From an uncultured Blautia sp. (GTDB lineage Bacteria; Bacillota; Clostridia; Lachnospirales; Lachnospiraceae): a stretch of 11,321 bases of DNA. Below the pieces are notes generated by a model, which saw only the letters and a program-made list of their open reading frames with translations, was not told where the DNA came from and did not search any database. The stretch is taken from the NCBI GenBank assembly GCA_946538475.1, contig CAMNGN010000059.1, positions 1 through 11,321 of the forward strand, in the 5' to 3' direction. Both the position numbers and the translations under genes were made by a program. Positions 1-5,856 of this stretch are shown here, piece after piece (the stretch's first letter is position 1; each line of letters starts with the position of its first letter).

Positions 1-37
1 CCTATTATTTTTCATATATGCTGAATCATGCATTTAT

Positions 38-51
38 CGAACGCATGTTCG
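38..51. promoter_or_regulatory. LexA (SOS) operator
   Basis: The 14-mer CGAACGCATGTTCG matches the Gram-positive LexA/DinR box CGAAC-RNRY-GTTYG at every defined position on both strands. It begins 14 nt downstream of the -10 of a leftward promoter, at roughly +9 to +22, where bound LexA would block transcription. This implies the next gene to the left is SOS-controlled. On the plus strand the same palindrome is followed by six T residues, so it could also act as a weak intrinsic terminator for a rightward gene ending just outside the window. The full consensus match together with the promoter favours the operator reading. Confidence 0.72.
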
Positions 52-65
52 TTTTTTCGTTTTCT

Positions 66-94
66 ATCTTATTACATCTCAAAGTTCCTGTCAA
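66..94 (-). promoter_or_regulatory. Leftward sigma-A-type promoter of an SOS gene beyond the left edge
   Basis: On the minus strand a perfect -35 TTGACA (89-94) is followed after 17 bp by TAAGAT (66-71), a 4/6 match to the -10 consensus. The predicted transcription start is near 59. A perfect LexA box lies immediately downstream. Nothing within the window to the right needs this promoter, so it should drive a leftward gene outside the window. The identity of that gene cannot be seen. Confidence 0.6.
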
Positions 95-152
95 GCAAAA
101 ATTCATAAACGTCACGATTAACCTCCGCCTGCGACAACACTCGCCACCCTTT

Positions 153-388
153 CCGGAGGGACTATGTTACCGTCAGCACAGGGGCATGATATTCATACGG
201 GAGGGGGCCCTTTGGCAGATCTTCCGAAATTGCGAGCATAGCGACAGCTGCCTCAGCACCGTCCAAACGAAGTGCGTTTGCGGAGGCAGCTGTCAATAGG
301 CGGCGCAGCAATTTCGCAAGATCTGGCAACGGGTTCCCTCCCGTATGAATATCATGCCCCTGTGCAGACGCTCCCATATTCTATCCGG
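153..388. repeat. ~236-bp near-palindrome (long inverted repeat)
   Basis: The two halves are imperfect reverse complements about a centre near 270. The best segment pairs 171-230 with 311-370: 60 bp with six mismatches, including a stretch of more than 30 bp without any. Pairing continues outward more weakly to CCGGA (153-157) and TCCGG (384-388) in the same register, without gaps. Inside, GACAGCTGCCTC (243-254) pairs with 283-294, and CAAACG (264-269) pairs with CGTTTG (275-280) around a 5-nt loop. If transcribed, it would fold into one very long hairpin. It could be a miniature inverted-repeat element, a dispersed palindromic repeat or a structured RNA. No target-site duplication is obvious at the ends. 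Confidence 0.75.
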
Positions 389-405
389 CCTCATAACACA
401 AATTA

Positions 406-432
406 AGGACAGCCCCAATTGGGGGCTGTCCT
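406..432 (-). terminator. Hairpin terminator downstream of glgA
   Basis: An 11-bp perfect GC-rich stem (AGGACAGCCCC at 406-416 with 422-432) surrounds a 5-nt loop and lies 18 bp past the glgA stop codon. In the glgA reading direction the stem is followed by TTAATTTG, a short imperfect T-rich tract. The position and stem strength make it the likely end of the spo0A-glgA transcription unit, although the weak T-tract may make termination incomplete. Confidence 0.7.
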
Positions 433-450
433 CACACTCTTCTGTACGCT

Positions 451-1899
451 TTACTTATCGCCGATCAGCCAGTTATACATCTCTTCATACTGCCTTGCAG
501 AATTGTTCCACGAGAAATCTTTCGCCATAGCCCGATCGACCATCTTATTCCACTCACGCTTCTTATCGTAGAAGATCCTCTCCGCAAACCTGATCGTATT
601 CAGCATCTCATGCGCATTGTAATTGCGGAAGCTGAAACCTGTACCGGTATCCTCGTACTCGTTGTACGGCTCTACGGTATCCTTAAGTCCGCCCGTCTCA
701 CGCACGATGGGAAGTGTGCCGTAACGAAGGCTCATCAGCTGGCTCAGGCCGCACGGCTCGAACAGCGACGGCATAAGGAACGCATCGCAGGCGCCGTAGA
801 TCTTATGTGAAAGCGGATCATCATAATAGATCTGCGCGGAAACCTTGCCATGATACTTCCAGTCAAAGTGACGGAACATATTCTCATAGCGCTCCTCGCC
901 TGTACCCAGAACTACCAGCTGGATAGCATCCTGACACAGTTCATCCATCATGTACGCGATAAGGTCGAAGCCCTTCTGGTCGGTAAGTCTCGAAACCACA
1001 CCGATCATCATGACCTTCGGATCCTCGTTGAGGCCCAGGTCTCTCTGCAGCTGCACTTTGTTCTTTACCTTCTCCTTACGGAACGTGGTAGCGTTAAAGT
1101 TGTAAGGAAGATAAGGATCGGTCTCGGGATTGAACACATCATAATCAATACCGTTGACGATACCGCGCAGGCTGTTGGACCTTGCATTGAGAAGTCCGTC
1201 AAGTCTCTCACCATAGAACGGTGTCTTGATCTCCTCTGCGTATGTATTGCTGACGGTGGTTACCGCATCGGCAAATACGATACCGCCTTTGAGGAAGTTG
1301 CCGTCCTTGTAAGCCTCAAGCTTGTCCGGTGCAAAATAATAATCGGAAAGACCGGTCAGCTCCTGGATGGTCTTGACATCGTACACGCCCTGGAATTTCA
1401 GGTTGTGGATGGTCATGATGGTCTTGATGCCCCTGAAGAACTCATTCTGCTGGAACGTATCATGCAGATATACAGGAACAAGTCCTGTCTGCCAGTCGTG
1501 GCAGTGAATGATGTCGGGACGGAAGCCGATTACCGGGAGCACCGAAAGTACGGCCTTGGAGAAATATGCAAATCTCTCAAGATCCCACGGTGCGCTGTCA
1601 TACGGAGTCGGCCCGCTGAAATAGTACTCGTTGTCGATGAAGTAGAAATGGATGCCTTCGTATTCGATATGAAGTACGCCTACATAGCAGTTTTTGTAAC
1701 CGATGTCCATATAAAAATGGGTGACATATTCCATTTTGTCTTTCCACTCCTGCTTCATACATGCGTATTTAGGCAGAATGACGCGAATGTCAAAATAGCG
1801 TTTGTCGAAGCATTTCGGAAGTGCGCCGGCAACGTCGGCAAGTCCGCCGGTCTTAATAAAAGGAACAGCTTCCGAAGTGGCAAATAAGATATTCTTCAT
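451..1899 (-). CDS. glgA: Glycogen synthase (ADP-glucose type, GT5 family)
   Basis: A 482-residue cytoplasmic glucosyltransferase, predicted to add glucose from ADP-glucose to the non-reducing ends of alpha-1,4-glucan during glycogen storage. Length matches bacterial GlgA (about 480). Visible motifs are the N-terminal KTGGLADV (16-23, nucleotide-sugar/glucan site), HCHDWQTGLVP (132-142), TIHNLKFQG (163-171), VVSRLTDQKGFDL (301-313), and the C-terminal EPCGLSQ (381-387) with TGGLKDTV (402-409), typical of the GT-B fold of family GT5. The frame could open 10 codons earlier, but AAGGAGG at 1911-1917 lies 11 nt before the chosen ATG and the family starts at MKNILFATSE. It has its own promoter in the gap after spo0A and ends at a hairpin terminator. 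No other glycogen gene is visible. Confidence 0.97.
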   Translation of the reverse strand: MKNILFATSEAVPFIKTGGLADVAGALPKCFDKRYFDIRVILPKYACMKQEWKDKMEYVTHFYMDIGYKNCYVGVLHIEYEGIHFYFIDNEYYFSGPTPYDSAPWDLERFAYFSKAVLSVLPVIGFRPDIIHCHDWQTGLVPVYLHDTFQQNEFFRGIKTIMTIHNLKFQGVYDVKTIQELTGLSDYYFAPDKLEAYKDGNFLKGGIVFADAVTTVSNTYAEEIKTPFYGERLDGLLNARSNSLRGIVNGIDYDVFNPETDPYLPYNFNATTFRKEKVKNKVQLQRDLGLNEDPKVMMIGVVSRLTDQKGFDLIAYMMDELCQDAIQLVVLGTGEERYENMFRHFDWKYHGKVSAQIYYDDPLSHKIYGACDAFLMPSLFEPCGLSQLMSLRYGTLPIVRETGGLKDTVEPYNEYEDTGTGFSFRNYNAHEMLNTIRFAERIFYDKKREWNKMVDRAMAKDFSWNNSARQYEEMYNWLIGDK

Positions 1900-1938
1900 A
1901 CGTTCTTCACCCTCCTTGGTCATTATCATCCTGTTTCA

Positions 1939-1967
1939 ATTATACACGAAACTAACGATAATGGAAA
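1939..1967 (-). promoter_or_regulatory. Probable glgA promoter
   Basis: On the minus strand TTTCCA (1962-1967, 4/6 match to the -35) is separated by 17 bp from a perfect TATAAT (1939-1944), ending 39 nt before the glgA start codon. Upstream, up to the spo0A stop, the DNA is very A/T-rich with a tandem AATAAAC-type repeat (about 1981-2000) that could act as an UP element. No terminator hairpin was seen after spo0A, so glgA may also be reached by read-through. Confidence 0.55.
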
Positions 1968-2002
1968 GAGTATTTTTGTGAATATTGTTTATTGTTTATT
2001 AT

Positions 2003-2644
2003 CTACGACTTTAGATTCGCATCGATCCTCACTTTGTCAGCTACCATAGCTATAAATTCCGTGTTTGTCGGCTTGCCTTTCTCACTTGTCACCGTATAGC
2101 CGAATAATTTGTAGATCTGTTCGCTCTTTCCGCGCGTCCAGCAGGTCTCGATCGCATGGCGTATCGCTCTCTCCACACGCGGTGCTGTCGTATTGTACTT
2201 TTTTGCGATGGTCGGATACAGCATCTTTGTCACCGATCCGAGCATCTCTGTGTCTTTTGCTGAAAAGACAATTGCATCTCTGAGGTAATGATACCCTCTT
2301 ATGTTCGCCGGAATACCCAGCTCGTGGAACAGTTCCGTTACATCGAGCTCGAGTACGTTCATTTCTCCTTCACGCAGCTTCATACGCGCTTCACGCATTC
2401 TGTACTTTGCGCTCTGCCCCGTTGGACGGGTCACAGCTATCTTTCGGTTCGTTCTGCGAAGCTTCGGTACAATTGAGTCGAAAATAACGATATCGAGGTT
2501 GTGTTCTCTGAGAAGGTGCATAAATTCCTGCTCGGTATGCGCGCTTCCCACGAGCCTCAGGGAATCATCGTCATTCACCATACGGCTCAGGATCTCATCT
2601 GCTTCGATACTGTCGTCTGCAATTGCAACGTTGATTTTGTCCAT
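2003..2644 (-). CDS. spo0A: Spo0A-family response regulator with a truncated receiver domain
   Basis: 213 residues, against about 267 for Bacillus Spo0A. The C-terminal effector domain (about 100-213) is complete and strongly Spo0A-like: HELGIPANIRGYHYLRDAI, NTTAPRVERAIRHAIE (recognition helix region) and KPTNTEFIAMVADK. The N-terminus matches the receiver through its first half: IADD (8-11) holds the acidic pair D10/D11, and IFDSIVP (54-60) places D56 exactly at the phospho-acceptor position. After residue 62 about 50 residues are missing. The segment 63-91 is a basic stretch rich in Arg and Lys, and no KPF motif with the conserved receiver lysine is seen. The alpha4-beta5-alpha5 surface used for phosphorylation-driven dimerisation should therefore be absent. 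The frame is open throughout, so this is an in-frame loss. ATG at 2644 is preceded by AAAGGAG 8 nt upstream; a start 13 codons earlier has no support. Function is inferred: DNA binding likely kept, phosphorelay control doubtful. Confidence 0.93.
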   Translation of the reverse strand: MDKINVAIADDSIEADEILSRMVNDDDSLRLVGSAHTEQEFMHLLREHNLDIVIFDSIVPKLRRTNRKIAVTRPTGQSAKYRMREARMKLREGEMNVLELDVTELFHELGIPANIRGYHYLRDAIVFSAKDTEMLGSVTKMLYPTIAKKYNTTAPRVERAIRHAIETCWTRGKSEQIYKLFGYTVTSEKGKPTNTEFIAMVADKVRIDANLKS

Positions 2645-2681
2645 GAAGGTGTCTCCTTTCCGTAACGATTGTGCACTAATC

Positions 2682-2719
2682 ATTATATTAAATATACAAC
2701 CGGGAATTCAAGTATTATA
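2682..2719 (-). promoter_or_regulatory. Candidate spo0A promoter region (two TATAAT boxes)
   Basis: Two perfect TATAAT hexamers lie on the minus strand at 2714-2719 and 2682-2687, about 70 and 38 nt before the spo0A start codon. Neither has a good -35 at 17 bp; the lower one has TTGAAT at a 19-bp spacing. Spo0A-activated promoters often lack a good -35, and 0A-box-like sites lie just upstream, so the distal box at 2714 is a reasonable candidate. I found no clean sigma-H promoter match. The DNA here is A/T-rich, so chance matches are possible. Confidence 0.4.
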
Positions 2720-2750
2720 TTCTGATTTTTACATAATTCGTTCGAGAAAA

Positions 2751-2780
2751 TTCGACATTATTTGTCATTTGTCGACAAAT
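2751..2780 (-). promoter_or_regulatory. 0A-box cluster upstream of spo0A (putative autoregulatory sites)
   Basis: A perfect 0A box, TGTCGAA, lies on the minus strand at 2751-2757. Next to it is the 14-bp perfect palindrome ATTTGTCGACAAAT (2767-2780), which presents TGTCGAC, one mismatch from the 0A box, on both strands. The word TTTGTC is repeated at 2761-2766 and 2768-2773. The cluster sits 32 bp upstream of the nearer candidate -10 (2714-2719). This placement fits autoregulation by the adjacent Spo0A, whose DNA-binding domain is intact. Binding is inferred from the motif only. Confidence 0.55.
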
Positions 2781-2807
2781 TGTTACAATACTATGGTATT
2801 TAAGGGT

Positions 2808-2824
2808 GGAACAGGGGGACGGTT
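2808..2824. repeat. Possible dispersed-repeat remnant just after recN
   Basis: GGAACAGGGGGACGGTT lies 5 bp beyond the recN stop codon, in otherwise A/T-rich spacer. From memory, words of the type GGAACAGGGGGACGGTTC recur in intergenic palindromes of many clostridial genomes. The matching inverted half (AACCGTCCCCC) is not present here, so at most this is a fragment. It cannot be confirmed from one copy. Confidence 0.25.
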
Positions 2825-2828
2825 TGCT

Positions 2829-4508
2829 TCACATTTTATTTTTCTCTTCCTCCGCCAGCCTCTTCATCTCGCCCGCGTTCTCCAGCACCGCAGGTGTTAT
2901 CGCGGCGCCGCCAAGCAGGCGGGCGAGCTCGCGAACGGAGCTGTCAGGGTCCATAAGATGGATCTGGGTGGTGGTTCCGCCGGATTCGTCGGCGTGTTTC
3001 TCTATCTCGAAGTGGCGGTCGGCCATGGCGGCTATCTGGGGCAGATGGGTGATGCAGATGACCTGGCGGTGTCTGCCGATCTCGGCCATTTTTCTGGCCA
3101 CCATCTGGGCGGTGCGGCCGCTGATGCCGGTGTCGATCTCGTCAAAGATGAGAGTCCCGATGCGGTCCTTGTCGGCAAGTATCGCTTTGATGGCCAGCAT
3201 GATCCTGCTGAGCTCGCCGCCGGACACGATCCGGCCAAGGGGCAGAAGACTCTCGCCCGGGTTGGTCGCGATCTCGTACTCAATATCGTCAGCCCCGTCG
3301 GCAGATGGCTTTTTCTCGTCGAAACGGATGGAGAACCGCACGTCAAGAAAGTTCAGATCCTTCAGACCTTTTATGATCTCCTGCTCAAGCCCGTCGGCGC
3401 ATTTACGGCGGATTTCCGTCAAATTCCGGCATTCTTCGATAAGCGCCTTCTCCGCTTTTTTCAGCTCAGCCTGTGCCCTCCTGAGATTCTCCTCGTAATT
3501 CTGCAGCTCCAGAAGCTTTGCGCTCTGTTTCTCCTGATAGGCCAGGATATCCTCGATCGTCTGCCCGTACCTGGATTTCATGTCGTTCAGCAGGTTCAGC
3601 CGCTCTTCGGTCTCGTGGAAGGTCTCCTCGTCAAACCAGAGCGAATCCATGTACGAAGAGATCTCGCGGTTAAAGTCCTCCAGCAGCGCTTCGATGTCGG
3701 AGAGCGATGCATGGAGGGAGGAAAGATCCTCATCGTATTCCAGGAGCCTGCCCAGATCATGCACGGCGGTTCCGACAAGATCTGCCGCCATGCGCTCGCC
3801 GCCCGTCGCTTCGTGCACACTGTAGATCGTCTCGGAGATCTTGCGGCTGTTCACCAGCTTGCGATATGTCTTTTCGAGCTCTTCGTCCTCACCGGGCTTC
3901 AGCGCCGCAGCCTCTATCTCGTTTACTTCAAACTCCAGAAAAGCCGCTTCTCTCCTCCTCTTCTCCTCGTCCGTCTCGAAGGAGTCGAGATGCTTCTTTG
4001 CCCGTGTGTATTCGCGGTACGCCTCTTTGGTCCTCTGCAGCGCGTCTTCGGTCTCCTTTCCGCCGTAGGCATCCAGGATCTGCAGCTGTTTGTCCCTGTA
4101 AAGAAGCGACTGGTGCTCGTGCTGTCCGTGTATGTCAAGAAGACACGCAGCGGCAGCCTTCATCTGGCTTACCGTGCCTGTCTCCCCGTTTATCCTGCAG
4201 ACGCTCCTGCCCTCAGTGATCTTTCGGGTAAGAAGCACCTGCCCCTCTTCTGTTTGTATCCCCAGATCCGCGAGTGACGATACGGTCCCGGGGTCATCTA
4301 CCTGAAACAGCAGCTCCACAAGGGCACTGCTGCTGTTCTGACGTATCATTTCTTTTGATATTCTTCCGCCCAGGATCAGCTGCATGGATCCCAGCAGGAT
4401 CGATTTGCCCGCGCCGGTCTCACCGGTAAGGATATTGAGGCCGCTGCCGAATTCCACATCGGCCTCCTCGATCAGGGCAAGATTTTTGACGTGCAGATTA
4501 ACAAGCAT
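2829..4508 (-). CDS. recN: DNA repair protein RecN
   Basis: A 559-residue SMC-like ATPase of recombinational double-strand break repair, close to the 576 residues of Bacillus RecN. The N-terminal half of the ABC ATPase carries Walker A GETGAGKS (29-36). The centre is a charged helical, coiled-coil-type region (about 150-360). The C-terminal half carries the ABC signature IVSGGELSRIML (about 427-438), Walker B TLIFDEIDTGISGR (about 452-465) and the ITHLPQIA switch region. ATG at 4508 lies 21 nt after the argR stop, with AAAGGGG about 11 nt upstream. It is the last gene of the nusB-recN run. No LexA box was found near its start and no clear terminator after its stop. A long open frame on the opposite strand is a shadow. 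Confidence 0.97.
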   Translation of the reverse strand: MLVNLHVKNLALIEEADVEFGSGLNILTGETGAGKSILLGSMQLILGGRISKEMIRQNSSSALVELLFQVDDPGTVSSLADLGIQTEEGQVLLTRKITEGRSVCRINGETGTVSQMKAAAACLLDIHGQHEHQSLLYRDKQLQILDAYGGKETEDALQRTKEAYREYTRAKKHLDSFETDEEKRRREAAFLEFEVNEIEAAALKPGEDEELEKTYRKLVNSRKISETIYSVHEATGGERMAADLVGTAVHDLGRLLEYDEDLSSLHASLSDIEALLEDFNREISSYMDSLWFDEETFHETEERLNLLNDMKSRYGQTIEDILAYQEKQSAKLLELQNYEENLRRAQAELKKAEKALIEECRNLTEIRRKCADGLEQEIIKGLKDLNFLDVRFSIRFDEKKPSADGADDIEYEIATNPGESLLPLGRIVSGGELSRIMLAIKAILADKDRIGTLIFDEIDTGISGRTAQMVARKMAEIGRHRQVICITHLPQIAAMADRHFEIEKHADESGGTTTQIHLMDPDSSVRELARLLGGAAITPAVLENAGEMKRLAEEEKNKM

Positions 4509-4529
4509 AACTTACGGGTCCCCTTTCTG

Positions 4530-4979
4530 TCACCGCACAAGAGCCAGCACACGTTCGGTCACCGTCTCGGCCTCGTCGTCGGTCCGAAGTGCGCACATGA
4601 TCGTGTCATCCCCTGCGATGGAGCCCAGGATCTCGGGCCATTTCATCGCATCGAGCGCCGCGGCGACGCCCATGGCCATTCCGGGGACAGTTCGGATCAC
4701 GACAAGATTGCGGGCCGCGTCGGCCGAAACTATGGCGTCCCTCATCACGCGTGAATATTTATCCCCCGTATCGGGCGAAGAACTCTCGAGGATCGCGTAG
4801 CGCGATTTGCCGTCCTTGCCCGTAACTTTTGTCATATTAAGTGCGCGTATGTCGCGCGAAATCGTGGCCTGCGTAACTTTAAAACCTGATTCATTGAGGC
4901 GCGAAGCCAGCTCCTCCTGTGTATCGATATTGTACTTGCGTATCAACTCTATGATTTTTTCATGTCTTGCAGATTTCAT
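4530..4979 (-). CDS. argR: Arginine repressor ArgR/AhrC
   Basis: A 149-residue hexameric transcriptional regulator that senses L-arginine and controls arginine biosynthesis and catabolism genes. The N-terminal winged helix covers about 1-70, with TQATISRDIRAL (36-47) as the recognition region including the conserved Ser-Arg. The C-terminal oligomerisation and arginine-binding domain contains GSIAGDDTI (119-127) with the paired aspartates D124/D125 that contact arginine. Length is standard. Its ATG overlaps the nadK stop as ATGA, with GGAG 8 nt upstream, so translation is probably coupled. Location between nadK and recN is the usual Firmicutes arrangement. Confidence 0.97.
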   Translation of the reverse strand: MKSARHEKIIELIRKYNIDTQEELASRLNESGFKVTQATISRDIRALNMTKVTGKDGKSRYAILESSSPDTGDKYSRVMRDAIVSADAARNLVVIRTVPGMAMGVAAALDAMKWPEILGSIAGDDTIMCALRTDDEAETVTERVLALVR

Positions 4980-5839
4980 CCACTGTTCTCCATTTTCTGT
5001 CTCAGAACTTCTACGAAGCTCAGGTGATTAAGTTTAAGTATCCTTGTGCGGTCCGTCGCCCGCCTGATGACGATGCGGTCGCCCGTGATCATCGGAATTT
5101 CCGTATCGCCGTCGAACGAAGCTATGGCCCTCTCCACATCGCTGTGGCGGCCCTTGCCTATCTCTACCGTGATGGTATCCTCGGCCGGAAACACGACGCT
5201 TCGCGCATTGATCGTGTGAGGCGCCACCGCCGTCATGATGATCATGGAACCGTTAGGCGATACCACAGGGCCTCCCGCCGAGAGGCTGTAGCCCGTAGAA
5301 CCGGTCGGCGTGGAAACGATGATGCCGTCCGCGTTGTACGAATTGAGGTATACTCCGTTCACATAGTTTTTGAACCCGACCACCCTCAGGTGGCCGTCTC
5401 GTGAAATAACCACATCGTTGAGGGCGATGTCGCGCCCCAGCATCCGGTCGCCCCGGTACACGGTGCCCGAGAGCATCATCCGCTCTTCGATCTCGTAATT
5501 ATCGGCGATCAGTTTGTCCAGGGCTTCGAAAACAGAATCCCTGCTCACACCTGCCAGAAAGCCCAGATTGCCCATGTTGATGCCCAGCAGAGGAACGTCC
5601 ACATGCACCATATCGCGTGCCGCCTGAAGCAGCGTGCCGTCGCCGCCAAGAACCAGGATGCATTCCGCGTCGCGGGGGATCAGGGAAGGATCGGTGTAAC
5701 GATACTCCCCTTCCATCTTTCTTTCGGCCTGCCAGATATCGCACCGGCAGCCTTTGCCGCGCAGATATTCCGCGATCCGGTCTGTGAGCACAAGACCTTC
5801 GTCCTTATCCGTGTTGGTTATAACGTAGTAGTTTTTCAT
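4976..5839 (-). CDS. nadK: NAD kinase (ATP/polyphosphate-NAD kinase)
   Basis: A 287-residue cytoplasmic kinase that phosphorylates NAD to NADP, the sole de novo source of NADP. Motifs are LGGDGTLLQA (64-73, with D67 in the GGDGT catalytic loop), NMGNLGFLAG (88-97), ND (141-142), and the glycine-rich NADGIIVSTPTGSTGYSLSA (169-188) of the NAD-binding domain, then VAPHTINARSVV (205-216). The frame is open for 34 more codons upstream, but that part would overlap tlyA and looks like a read of it. The family starts near MKNYYVITNTDKDEG, so ATG at 5839 was chosen, 17 nt after the tlyA stop. The ribosome binding site there (GGGAC) is weak, suggesting translational coupling. Confidence 0.96.
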   Translation of the reverse strand: MKNYYVITNTDKDEGLVLTDRIAEYLRGKGCRCDIWQAERKMEGEYRYTDPSLIPRDAECILVLGGDGTLLQAARDMVHVDVPLLGINMGNLGFLAGVSRDSVFEALDKLIADNYEIEERMMLSGTVYRGDRMLGRDIALNDVVISRDGHLRVVGFKNYVNGVYLNSYNADGIIVSTPTGSTGYSLSAGGPVVSPNGSMIIMTAVAPHTINARSVVFPAEDTITVEIGKGRHSDVERAIASFDGDTEIPMITGDRIVIRRATDRTRILKLNHLSFVEVLRQKMENSG

Positions 5840-5856
5840 GGTATGTATGTCCCGTG

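Larger units (their letters stand above)
1..450. other. Gene-free intergenic region downstream of glgA
   Basis: No convincing coding sequence lies here. Short open frames on both strands run through a large inverted repeat, have no ribosome binding site and resemble no family I recognise. From right to left the region holds the glgA terminator, a ~236-bp near-palindrome, and a leftward promoter with an SOS operator. A leftward gene may begin just inside the window: in-frame minus-strand ATGs have their first base at 33 and at 15 and run off the edge. Neither has a visible ribosome binding site, so I do not call a gene. Confidence 0.6.

Noticed and set aside
162..377. 71-codon minus-strand open frame within the inverted repeat
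   Set aside because: It simply reads both arms of the palindrome, has no ribosome binding site and looks like no known protein.
850..1887. 345-codon plus-strand open frame opposite glgA
   Set aside because: Fully inside glgA in antisense, with no ribosome binding site and no family resemblance.
2737..2757. Sigma-H promoter upstream of spo0A
   Set aside because: A GAAT -10-like element exists, but the -35 AGGA-type element is a poor match and the spacing is wrong.
2787..2800. Small hairpin AATAC-TATG-GTATT after recN as a terminator
   Set aside because: Only five mostly A-T pairs, without a T-tract. Too weak to call a terminator.
2301..4277. 658-codon plus-strand open frame across the spo0A-recN gap
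   Set aside because: It is antisense to recN and spo0A, which have clear family motifs on the minus strand. Its own protein has no recognisable domain, and it crosses an A/T-rich regulatory gap. It is an open-frame shadow of GC-rich coding DNA.
4752..4765. ARG-box-like sequence TGAATATTTATCCC on the plus strand inside argR
   Set aside because: It matches only one half of the ARG box well and lies in coding sequence, far from a promoter. Probably chance.
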